A program made the translations under genes and the position numbers. A stretch of 37,682 bases of DNA from Thermoplasmata archaeon (GTDB lineage Archaea > Thermoplasmatota > Thermoplasmata > Methanomassiliicoccales > Methanomethylophilaceae): NCBI GenBank assembly GCA_015063165.1, contig SUSZ01000022.1:1-37682 (forward strand). The letters run 5' to 3'. Below are positions 15,302-22,148 of this stretch, piece by piece; position 1 is the stretch's first letter, and the number at the start of each line of letters is the position of its first letter. Below the pieces are notes generated by a model, which worked only from the letters and a program-made list of their open reading frames with translations, had not been told where the DNA came from and searched no databases.

Positions 15302-16033
15302 ATGGGAAGATACGACAGGCAGCTCCTGGAATTCTCCCAGGAGGAGCAGGAGAGGATCAGGGGATCGAACGTCGGGATCGTGGGCTGCGGTGGCCTGGGG
15401 ACGTACGTGTCGACCTCGCTAGCTATGGCAGGCATAGGGAAGCTGACGATCATCGACCGCGATGTGCCGGAGATCAGCAACCTTAACAGGCAGTTCGTCT
15501 ACTCCAAGCACGTCCTGACCGGAGAAAGGCCCAGGCCGAAGGCATAGCTGATGGGCGAATGGATCAGGGAGATAAACCCGGAGGTGGAGACCAGCGTCCA
15601 TGTGGGCTCGTTCGGAGACGACACGTCGTGCCTTTTCGACGGCTGCGACGTGATGGTCGACTGCCTCGACTCGATCTCCTGCAGGATGGCCCTGAACGAA
15701 TATTCGGTCAGGACCGGGAAGCCGTTGGTCCATGGGGGCATAGCCGGCCTGACAGGGGAGCTCTGCACGATACTGCCGGGAAGGACCCCCTGCCTCAGAT
15801 GCATGCTAGGCGACATGCCCGATTCTAGCGTCCCCCCGGCGTCCATAGGATCGGTCGTGATGACCATAGGGGCCATGGAATCCACGGAGGTCCTGAAGCT
15901 GATAACGGGCCGCGAAGACCCCTCCCGCGGAAGGTTCTCGTCGTTCGACTTCTCCTGCGGAAGGACGATCCAGATCGAGTTCGGCAAAGACCCGGAATGC
16001 CCTGTGTGCGGATCCAGGCAACAGGAACCCTAA
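15302..16033 (+). CDS. ThiF/MoeB/HesA-family E1-like enzyme with in-frame amber codon
   Basis: Adenylating enzyme that activates the C terminus of ubiquitin-like sulfur carriers. Residues 1-81 contain the ATP site VGCGGLG and the IDRDVPEISNLNRQF strand. Codon 82 is TAG (15545-15547). The same frame then continues without gap through WIREINPEVE, DCLDSISCRMALNE and PLVHGGIAGLTGE to a TAA, giving 243 residues in total. Two CxxC pairs (C164/C167 and C233/C236) form the structural zinc site. The amber falls in the helix after the nucleotide strand (RPKA-x-LMGEW), where homologues simply carry one residue, so readthrough gives a full-length protein. Pyrrolysine insertion is the simplest reading in a TAG-poor genome; a nonsense mutation is the alternative. 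The catalytic Cys of ThiF is not obvious. It lies 16 bases behind the Rrf2 gene. Confidence 0.82.
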
Positions 16034-16038
16034 ACCGT

Positions 16039-17109
16039 TCATATATCGCGAAACGGAACTATGTCGCAGCATCCGCATTCGAGGCACATTGTCCTGCTGG
16101 TCCGAGTGTCCAACGAGTGTCTGGCCATGACCTCCTTCTGCTTCCTGGCCAGGGCTATGATCCTGTCTGAGGAGGCTTTCTCCAGCCTTCCCATAGACTC
16201 CTCCAGGGACTGGCGGTTGATGCCGTTGATGCGGAGAGCCCTGAGCCCGGGAATCACGCCTATCCCGCAGAGCCTCTCCATGACGTCGTACACATCCTGG
16301 TCGGTCTCTCCGAACCCGTAGATGACGTTCGAGGTCACGTTGCCCCTGCCGAATATCCCGACGGCTGCCTCCAGCATCCTCCAGATATTCCCGCGGTCGA
16401 GGTCCGGGCAGACCCTCCCGAATATCTCGTCCGTGGCGCATTGCAGGTTGAGCTTGATCTCGTCGGCCCCGGCGTCCTTCAGAAGCCTCAGATGCGATTC
16501 GGACGAGACGTAAGGCTCTACGCCGATCCTGATGCCGGGATACTCTCTGCGGACGGCCCTGACGAAACCAGCCATGCGCTCCACGGTCGCATCCACGCCT
16601 CCCACCACCCCGCTGGTGAACGACACGGAATCGAAGGAGTAAAGGGACAGGGACTCTCCTATCAACTCTAGGACCCTGGCCTCGCTCATCTCTTTGACCT
16701 CGTCAGCACCGAGGCGGGGGGAAGAGCAGAACGCGCACCTGTATTCGCATCTGGGATCGATGTTGAAGAACGCCTGACCCGGGCAATGCCTAATCACCGG
16801 GATCAGCTCGACCCCCTTCAGGAACAGATCCCCGTCCTTGAAGAGGGACAAGGTGCCATCCCCGTCCACGACGAGATCGAATTCCCCGGAATCGTAGGAG
16901 ATCGGCTTCTTGACCCTGTATCTCCCGAACCTAATCGCGACCGTGTCGAATCCGGCTCCAGGACCTGCTGTGGAGTGCGATACCTTGAAGGGGATCTCGA
17001 ACCCCTCGGGAAGCCTCACGGGCCCGCCCATGGACAGGACGGCCTTCTTCTCTACCATCTCCATGTCGATGGCGCCCGCCGTGTTGTCGGCAACGGATTG
17101 TCCTTTCAT
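16039..17109 (-). CDS. Radical SAM protein of unknown function
   Basis: A 356-residue protein (start MKGQSVADN, 17109). The radical SAM cluster motif is C121-x3-C125-x2-C128 (CEYRCAFC), followed by a TIM-barrel-like region including FTSGVVGGVDATVERM and LNLQCATDEIFGRVCPD, reminiscent of biotin-synthase-related enzymes. The first 110 residues form an additional domain (SHSTAGPGAGFDTVAIRFG). The C terminus holds a further Cys group, C342-x2-C345-x-C347-C348, probably for an auxiliary Fe-S cluster, as in sulfur- or methylthio-transfer enzymes. I recognise no named family. It is divergent from a Cys/Met PLP gene and shares a motif 1 palindrome with it, so a role in sulfur or methyl-sulfur chemistry is a reasonable inference. 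It ends 5 bases from the ThiF-like gene. Confidence 0.8.
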   Translation of the reverse strand: MKGQSVADNTAGAIDMEMVEKKAVLSMGGPVRLPEGFEIPFKVSHSTAGPGAGFDTVAIRFGRYRVKKPISYDSGEFDLVVDGDGTLSLFKDGDLFLKGVELIPVIRHCPGQAFFNIDPRCEYRCAFCSSPRLGADEVKEMSEARVLELIGESLSLYSFDSVSFTSGVVGGVDATVERMAGFVRAVRREYPGIRIGVEPYVSSESHLRLLKDAGADEIKLNLQCATDEIFGRVCPDLDRGNIWRMLEAAVGIFGRGNVTSNVIYGFGETDQDVYDVMERLCGIGVIPGLRALRINGINRQSLEESMGRLEKASSDRIIALARKQKEVMARHSLDTRTSRTMCLECGCCDIVPFRDI

Positions 17110-17144
17110 CGTGTCCACGATTGTCTCAAGTAATATTAAACTAT

Positions 17145-17158
17145 ATTCATATATGAAA
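17145..17158. promoter_or_regulatory. Sulfur motif 1, site 2 (divergent radical SAM / PLP enzyme)
   Basis: ATTCATATATGAAA, part of a near-perfect 22-bp palindrome (17141-17162) with CTAT and ATAG outer arms. It lies 24 bases before the PLP gene at 17182 and about 36 bases before the radical SAM start at 17109 and could control both. A TATA-like ATTAAACTATATT precedes it on the plus strand. Confidence 0.7.
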
Positions 17159-17181
17159 ATAGAATTATTCCAACGAGAAGA

Positions 17182-18369
17182 ATGACGCAGAAAGACTCGG
17201 ATTACGGATTCAGGACAAGAGCCGTCCATGCGGGAAACGACGTAGACAAGGATTCCGGAGCGATCAAAAGACCGATTACCATGGCCAACAGCTACGAGCT
17301 TCCATATGATCCCACCTCCATCAACTGGAGCGATGCGGGCCCGAATCTGTACACCCGCAACGGAGGGACGAACCAGAAATACCTTCAGGAGAGACTGGCT
17401 TCTCTGGAGGGAGGGGAAGACTGCATAGTGCTGGCATCGGGGGTGTCGGCCCTGTCCGCCCTGTTCTTCTCCAATCTAAACTCGGGCGACCACGTGGTGT
17501 TCTCCGATGTCACCTACATCGCGACGTACAGGCTCCTGAACGAGCTCTTCAACAGAAAGTACGGTGTCGAGACGACGATGGTGGACACCTCCGACCCAGA
17601 GAACATCAGGAGGGCGCTGAAGCCGAACACCAGGCTCGTCCACATCGAGACCCCGGGCAACCCCACGCTAAAGATCTCCGACATCGAGGCCATAGCCGGA
17701 ATCTGCCACGAGAGGGGCGTAAAGCTGTCCGTAGACAACACCTTCGCATCCCCGTTCAACCAGAGGCCTCTGGAGCACGGCGCCGACTTCTGCGTGGAAT
17801 CGCTGACGAAATATATCAACGGCCATGGGGACGCCATGGGCGGGGCGATAATAGGTCGCAGGAAGGACCTGGAATCGATCCGCGCCCAGTCCCAGATCAA
17901 TCTCGGAGGGGTCATCAGCCCTTTCAACGCATGGCTGATCATGAGAGGGTCCGTGACGCTCCCTCTGAGGATGAAGGCCCACAACGAGAACGCGATGTCG
18001 ATCGCCAGGCATCTGAAGGGTCTTCCCTGCGTCAGCTTCGTGTCGTATCCTGGCCTGGAAGACGACCCTGGGCATAGGATTGCCAGAAAGCAGATGGGCC
18101 CTGGATTCGGAGGGGTCGTGTCCTTCGGGCTCAGGGCGACGCACGACCAGTACAACCTGTTCGTAAGCCGTCTCAGGATCATAGTCTCGGCCGTGTCCCT
18201 GGGCCATGACGAGTCTCTGATCGTGTTCCTCGGCGAGGACGATGAACGTCGCGAACTCTTCGACGAGCACTTCAGAAAGGGATTCCTGAGGTTCAGCGTA
18301 GGGATAGAGGATTCGGAGGACCTCATAGCCGACATAGACCAGGCCCTCGAAGCCGTCGGGCTGCTGTGA
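17182..18369 (+). CDS. Cys/Met-metabolism PLP enzyme, atypical (lyase or sulfhydrylase)
   Basis: A 395-residue fold-type I PLP enzyme of the cystathionine gamma-synthase/methionine gamma-lyase group. The Schiff-base lysine is K210 (LTKYINGHGDAMGG), the pyridine-binding Asp is in SVDNTFASPFNQRP, and GGVISPFNAWLIMRG matches the family. The usual YSRxxNPT phosphate loop reads YTRNGGTNQKY (57-67): the Tyr and Arg are kept but Asn-Pro-Thr is replaced. This makes it divergent from the other two members in the window, and substrate specificity may differ. It could release methanethiol or H2S, or make homocysteine; I cannot decide. It shares its operator with the divergent radical SAM gene. Start at 17182 follows a weak GAGAAG. 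Confidence 0.78.
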   Translation: MTQKDSDYGFRTRAVHAGNDVDKDSGAIKRPITMANSYELPYDPTSINWSDAGPNLYTRNGGTNQKYLQERLASLEGGEDCIVLASGVSALSALFFSNLNSGDHVVFSDVTYIATYRLLNELFNRKYGVETTMVDTSDPENIRRALKPNTRLVHIETPGNPTLKISDIEAIAGICHERGVKLSVDNTFASPFNQRPLEHGADFCVESLTKYINGHGDAMGGAIIGRRKDLESIRAQSQINLGGVISPFNAWLIMRGSVTLPLRMKAHNENAMSIARHLKGLPCVSFVSYPGLEDDPGHRIARKQMGPGFGGVVSFGLRATHDQYNLFVSRLRIIVSAVSLGHDESLIVFLGEDDERRELFDEHFRKGFLRFSVGIEDSEDLIADIDQALEAVGLL

Positions 18370-18416
18370 CCACCTGTCGAGGGCATCCCTCCGGCGCCAT
18401 TCCCAGAGGGCTTCCT

Positions 18417-19043
18417 TCAATAGACCCGCCTTATGCTCCTGACGCACTCGTCGACCACGGAATCGATGTCGATGGCGTCCTGCATCTCCGCGACCTTCTC
18501 CACCTTGGCCTCCGTCACCGGCCCTATTGGCACCGCCGCGCACCCGGAGGTCTTCATGATGGAGATGTCGAACGTGCCTATGCGCTTCGCGATTGCGATG
18601 ACCTCTGTCTTATCGAGACCGATGAGCGGCCTGAGCACAGGGAAATCCAGCCCGCTCTGCTCCGCCCTGATGTTGGTCAGCGTCTGGGACGCTACCTGGC
18701 CCAAGGAATCCCCCATCACAATGCCGGAAGCGCCCTGGGACATGGCGAACCTCTTGGAGACCCTCTGCATGATGCGCTTGCACATCACGCACTGGTAGTG
18801 CGAGTCGCAGTTCTCCTTGATTATCCTCTGGTTCCTTCCGTGGTCGGCGACGAACACGGGGAACTCCTTCCTTGTATAGCGCTCCAGCTGCTCGGCTATC
18901 CGGATCACCTTCTCGAGATCCTTCGGGTCGCCGAACTCACCGTTGCTCATGTGCAGGAGGACGACATCCGCCCCGGCTTCTGACACGAGATAAGAGGCCA
19001 CCGGGGAGTCTATCCCGCCTGATACGAGAGATACCGCCTTCAT
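18417..19043 (-). CDS. thiI: Stand-alone PP-loop ATPase domain of ThiI (tRNA s4U synthesis)
   Basis: A 208-residue protein corresponding to the adenylating half of ThiI. The PP-loop SGGIDSPVA is intact (residues 8-16), MGDSLGQVASQT and RPLIGLDKTEVI follow as in ThiI. Three cysteines (C85 and C88 in QCVMC, C168 in TSGCAA) are spaced as I recall for the three cysteines of the Methanococcus maripaludis ThiI (265, 268, 348), proposed to bind an Fe-S cluster that handles sulfide-derived sulfur. No rhodanese domain is present, as in other methanogens. The THUMP half is encoded by the next gene upstream in the same operon, ending 4 bases before this start. The pair should make 4-thiouridine at tRNA position 8. 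Confidence 0.87.
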   Translation of the reverse strand: MKAVSLVSGGIDSPVASYLVSEAGADVVLLHMSNGEFGDPKDLEKVIRIAEQLERYTRKEFPVFVADHGRNQRIIKENCDSHYQCVMCKRIMQRVSKRFAMSQGASGIVMGDSLGQVASQTLTNIRAEQSGLDFPVLRPLIGLDKTEVIAIAKRIGTFDISIMKTSGCAAVPIGPVTEAKVEKVAEMQDAIDIDSVVDECVRSIRRVY

Positions 19044-19047
19044 GGCA

Positions 19048-19920
19048 TCACACCCTATGGTAGACGACGTCTATGGCCTGAGCGTCGCCCGATTCCATCT
19101 GCGACAGTATCCCGTCTATAGCCGCGTCGTTCATGCCTATGGTGGGAACAAACACCGGAAGCCTGGATTCCCCGATCGCTTCCAGCTGGTCGAGAGAGCA
19201 TCCATTCACTAACCCGAGAATCCTGTCGGGGACTTCGTCGCCCTCGCCCAGCGTCCTCAGATGAGGATCGTATCTCTCCAATATCGGGATTCCATAGTCG
19301 CCGCATACGGTCACCTTGCACCCCCTCTTCATCATGAGCCATGCAGACACGAGACTACGTCTGTCGTCCACATACGCCAAGACGTGTCCCTGACTTCCGA
19401 GGGGGAGGCCGGCATGGCACGCTATGTACGAGGTGAAGATGTACGCCCTGTTCGACCTGACCTCTACGAACACCGTCTTGTCGGGGTCGGTAAGATCCAC
19501 CCTGATTCCCTTGGAAGAATTGGCCTCGAGGACGGCCGATCCGACCTCCCTCTTAAGATCCAGGCTTGTGAACGGATACACGTCGCTGTCTCTCCTGGCA
19601 TCGACCGCGAACGTGTCGCCCTGGATCAGCAGCTCCTGCGATATCCAGGAAGCAGTCCGCTTTATCTCCTCAAGAGAAGCGGCGCATTTCGTAGCCACCG
19701 ATACCGACGATATCCCGAAGACCCTCTTCAGCGATGCTATGGCCGCCTGAACATCATCCGTCTCGACGTACAGCCTTGAGTTCGCTATCGATACGACGGC
19801 TTCCACCGAGTCTTTGGCCAGCATGTCCATGATGTTGCGCTTGAGCATGCCTTCGAACCTGCGCCTTACAGGATCGCTCTTGAGCCCGATCTCGCTGTAT
19901 CTCACCAATATCGTCTCCAC
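19048..19920 (-). CDS. THUMP-domain ThiI partner with degenerate PP-loop
   Basis: Starts at a likely GTG at 19920 (VETILVRYSEIGLKS); an ATG at 19941 is the alternative. Residues about 1-165 are the NFLD plus THUMP RNA-binding region of ThiI (RYSEIGLKSDPVRRRFE, VRVDLTDPDKTVFVEVR-like strands, LPLGSQGHVLAYV). Where ThiI normally has LSGGIDSPVA, this protein reads VDDRRSLVSA, followed by the expected WLMMKRGCKV. The PP-loop is therefore degenerate while the domain outline persists. The active PP-loop is on the separate downstream gene. I infer a heteromeric ThiI with this subunit binding tRNA. The operon start lies close to the motif 1 palindrome at 19971, shared with mmp8 on the other strand. 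Confidence 0.8.
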   Translation of the reverse strand: METILVRYSEIGLKSDPVRRRFEGMLKRNIMDMLAKDSVEAVVSIANSRLYVETDDVQAAIASLKRVFGISSVSVATKCAASLEEIKRTASWISQELLIQGDTFAVDARRDSDVYPFTSLDLKREVGSAVLEANSSKGIRVDLTDPDKTVFVEVRSNRAYIFTSYIACHAGLPLGSQGHVLAYVDDRRSLVSAWLMMKRGCKVTVCGDYGIPILERYDPHLRTLGEGDEVPDRILGLVNGCSLDQLEAIGESRLPVFVPTIGMNDAAIDGILSQMESGDAQAIDVVYHRV

Positions 19921-19970
19921 ATGATCACCACGGTTACGCACCAGCCTAATCCTGAGCCGTTATATATTTA

Positions 19971-19984
19971 TTTCCTATATGAAA
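19971..19984. promoter_or_regulatory. Sulfur motif 1, site 3 (divergent THUMP/ThiI and mmp8)
   Basis: TTTCCTATATGAAA, one mismatch from the consensus and identical to site 6. It follows a TATA-like TTATATATTT (19960-19969) and therefore covers the expected transcription start of mmp8. It also lies about 50 bases upstream of the THUMP gene start on the other strand. Confidence 0.68.
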
Positions 19985-20002
19985 TTAGTATATTGTGATG
20001 CT

Positions 20003-20857
20003 ATGACGACAGGCCACGGAAAGCATGTGTTCGATGCCATCGGGATGACGAGAGTGGTCATCCAGGACGGCAAGGTCGTATCGGTCGGAAAGCCGGAGCT
20101 GAAGTACTGCCCCCTGTTCAAGAAGTTCAGGGGAATGGACGAGATAACCCCAGAAATGGTAAAAGAGAACATCGAGTTCCGCATCAAGGACTTCGGGTTC
20201 TGCACCGAGAACAGGGTCGTCCGTGCCGACGACTACATCACGTTCGGGGTTTCGGAGATACTGAGCACGTCTCTGGAGAAGGGAAAGATAGATGCCGCCG
20301 TGATTGCAGCCGACGGGTGCGGGACCGCGGTGATAACGGACCCCTACATCCTCCAAGGGCTCTGCGGAAGGATCTCCGGACTGGTCGAGACATCCCCTCT
20401 GAAGGTAGTGCTCGACGCCGTGGGCAGGGACAATGTCGTCGATCCCGAGACCGTTCCCGTGAACATGGTTGAAGGGTCCATCCTGGCGGACAGGAAAGGG
20501 CACAAGAGATTCTCAGTCACAGTCTGCAAGCCGGAGGACGCAGTCAGGATAAGGGAGCTGTTCGGCGACCGGGCGATTATCGTCGGTGTCCACACCAGCC
20601 ACATAACCCGCTGCGGTGTCGAGACGATGTTCGACTGCTGCGATTTCCTGACCGCCTGCGGATCGAGATGGACCAGGGAGGTCGCCAAGGAGAGAGGGGT
20701 GCTCGTCGCAGGCAACAAGGTGGAGATCTTCGGAATCACGAACATCGGAAAGGAACTCGTCCTGGACAAGCTGGAGTCGATAGGCAAGAAGCCCTATTCC
20801 GGCGAACCGCTGGATGAGCCGAAGCCGCTTCTGGAATGGAGCCGATCCATGCGGTAA
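20003..20857 (+). CDS. Methanogenesis marker protein 8 (DUF2099)
   Basis: A 284-residue protein of the DUF2099/TIGR03275 family, found almost only in methanogens and of unknown biochemical function. Recognisable family segments are HVFDAIGMTRVVIQDGK, KYCPLFKKFRG, MVKENIEFRIKDFGFCT, DDYITFGVSEIL, AVIAADGCGTAVITDP, RISGLVETSPL and FDCCDFLTACGSRW. It contains several conserved Cys but no classical cluster motif. I start at 20003 because a TATA box at about 19960-19969 predicts transcription from around 19990, downstream of the alternative ATG at 19979, which itself lies in the palindrome. The gene is divergent from the ThiI pair and appears to be part of the motif 1 sulfur regulon, a new hint that its function touches sulfur chemistry. 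Confidence 0.85.
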   Translation: MTTGHGKHVFDAIGMTRVVIQDGKVVSVGKPELKYCPLFKKFRGMDEITPEMVKENIEFRIKDFGFCTENRVVRADDYITFGVSEILSTSLEKGKIDAAVIAADGCGTAVITDPYILQGLCGRISGLVETSPLKVVLDAVGRDNVVDPETVPVNMVEGSILADRKGHKRFSVTVCKPEDAVRIRELFGDRAIIVGVHTSHITRCGVETMFDCCDFLTACGSRWTREVAKERGVLVAGNKVEIFGITNIGKELVLDKLESIGKKPYSGEPLDEPKPLLEWSRSMR

Positions 20858-20870
20858 GAGGGCGTTAATA

Positions 20871-20934
20871 GGAAACTATAGTGATATCGATGATATCGTT
20901 TCCCATTAGGAAAGAAGGAGGGCGAACGTCCTCC
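20871..20934. terminator. Paired hairpins between mmp8 and the aminotransferase
   Basis: GGAAAC (20871-20876) pairs with GTTTCC (20898-20903), enclosing GATATC-GAT-GATATC. A second hairpin GGAGGGC-GAAC-GTCCTCC (20917-20934, one G-T wobble) follows. The elements lie between convergent genes and could terminate both. Two ACTATAGT palindromes flank the structure (20875 and 20946). Confidence 0.5.
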
Positions 20935-20952
20935 GATTACGTCTGACTATAG

Positions 20953-22140
20953 TCAGAAATGCTGGAACGGGACATCGAATCGGCGCTTGAGCCTACCGAT
21001 GCCCTCCAGATTCTTCAGGGCCTTATCCAGCGTGTCCTCATTCTTTGCGAAGTGGAGGCGAGCCAGATTGTTCACGGGCTCCTTGAAGAAGCTCGAGCCT
21101 GGCACCGCCCCGACGCCAACATGACGCGCCAGATCCTCGCAGAACCTCTCGTCGTCATCATACCCGTATTCCGATATGTCGATCAGGACGTAATATGCCC
21201 CTTGGGGAACGTTGTGGGAGATCCCTGCCGCGTCCAGCCCCTCCATGAACAGCTTCCTCTTCGAGGTGTATCTCCTCTGCAGATCCCGATAGTATTCATC
21301 ACCGAAGAGCAGCCCGGGCACGAGGGCCTCCTGCAACGGGGCCGGAGCACCTACGGTGAGGAAGTCGTGGACCTTCCTGACGGTGTCGATTATCTTCGCC
21401 GGTCCGATGACATACCCCAACCTCCATCCGGTTATGGAATACGTCTTCGAAAGCGAAGAGGTGGATATCGTGCGCTCCCACATGCCCGGGAGCGTGGCGA
21501 AATAAGTGTGCTCGTTGGGCTTGTAGAGGATGTGCTCGTACACCTCGTCGGTGACCACGTAGACGTCGTACTCCTCTGCCAGCCTCGCTATCTGAAGGAG
21601 CTCCTGCCTGGTGAACACCTTTCCGCAAGGATTGGAAGGATTGCACAGGATCAGAGCCTTCGGATGCTGCGCGAACGCTGCCTCCAGCTCCTCCAGATCG
21701 AAACGGAAATCAGGCTGGCGCAGCTCGACGTAGATAGGCACAGCGCCAGACAGTATGGTGTCCGCCCCGTAGTTCTCGTAGAACGGGGAGAAGATCACCA
21801 CCCTGTCCCCAGGGTCCACTATGGAAAGCATCACCGAGATCATGGCCTCGGTGCCGCCGCAGGTGACCACGACCTCGGTATCGGGATCTATCCTGCGCCC
21901 CATGAAGCGCGTCTGCTTAGCGGCAAGAGCCTCCCTGAAATTCTGTGCCCCCCAGGTAACCGAGTACTGGTGGGGGCCCTCCCGCGAGACCTCGGCCAGA
22001 CGGTCGAGTATCTCCTTGGGAGGGTCAAAGTCGGGGAATCCTTGGGATAGGTTCACGGCTCCGTACCTGTTGGATATCCTGGTCATCCTGCGTATGACGG
22101 AATCGGTGAACGTTCTCGTCCTTGCTGCCAGTTCGCGCAT
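20953..22140 (-). CDS. Class I aminotransferase, methionine/aromatic type (YbdL-like)
   Basis: PLP aminotransferase of 395 residues. NLSQGFPDFD (30-39) and HQYSVTWGAQNFREAL are the hallmarks of the KAT/glutamine-transaminase branch that includes E. coli YbdL, a methionine aminotransferase. NPSNP (167-171), TDEVYEH and the PLP lysine K232 (SSLSKTYSITGWRLGY) complete the active site, with the substrate carboxylate Arg expected in RLHFAK. It is the second gene of an operon with the PaaK-like ligase (8-base gap) whose promoter carries motif 1. It may interconvert methionine and 2-oxo-4-methylthiobutyrate, or aromatic amino acids and their oxoacids. The 3' end overlaps a TCTGACTATAGTCAGA palindrome. 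Confidence 0.85.
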   Translation of the reverse strand: MRELAARTRTFTDSVIRRMTRISNRYGAVNLSQGFPDFDPPKEILDRLAEVSREGPHQYSVTWGAQNFREALAAKQTRFMGRRIDPDTEVVVTCGGTEAMISVMLSIVDPGDRVVIFSPFYENYGADTILSGAVPIYVELRQPDFRFDLEELEAAFAQHPKALILCNPSNPCGKVFTRQELLQIARLAEEYDVYVVTDEVYEHILYKPNEHTYFATLPGMWERTISTSSLSKTYSITGWRLGYVIGPAKIIDTVRKVHDFLTVGAPAPLQEALVPGLLFGDEYYRDLQRRYTSKRKLFMEGLDAAGISHNVPQGAYYVLIDISEYGYDDDERFCEDLARHVGVGAVPGSSFFKEPVNNLARLHFAKNEDTLDKALKNLEGIGRLKRRFDVPFQHF

Positions 22141-22148
22141 CCTATCCC

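Noticed and set aside
15302-15551. Frameshift or sequencing error as the cause of the broken ThiF-like gene
   Set aside because: Both halves are in the same frame and only the TAG codon separates them, so no insertion or deletion is needed.
20959-22050. Long open frame on the plus strand
   Set aside because: It is the antisense shadow of the aminotransferase gene; its protein has no domain and its composition is typical of a complementary frame. The same holds for the long frames at 1240-1911 (+), 8028-9308 (-), 23603-24946 (+), 26601-27245 (+), 27318-28025 (+) and 32890-33936 (-).
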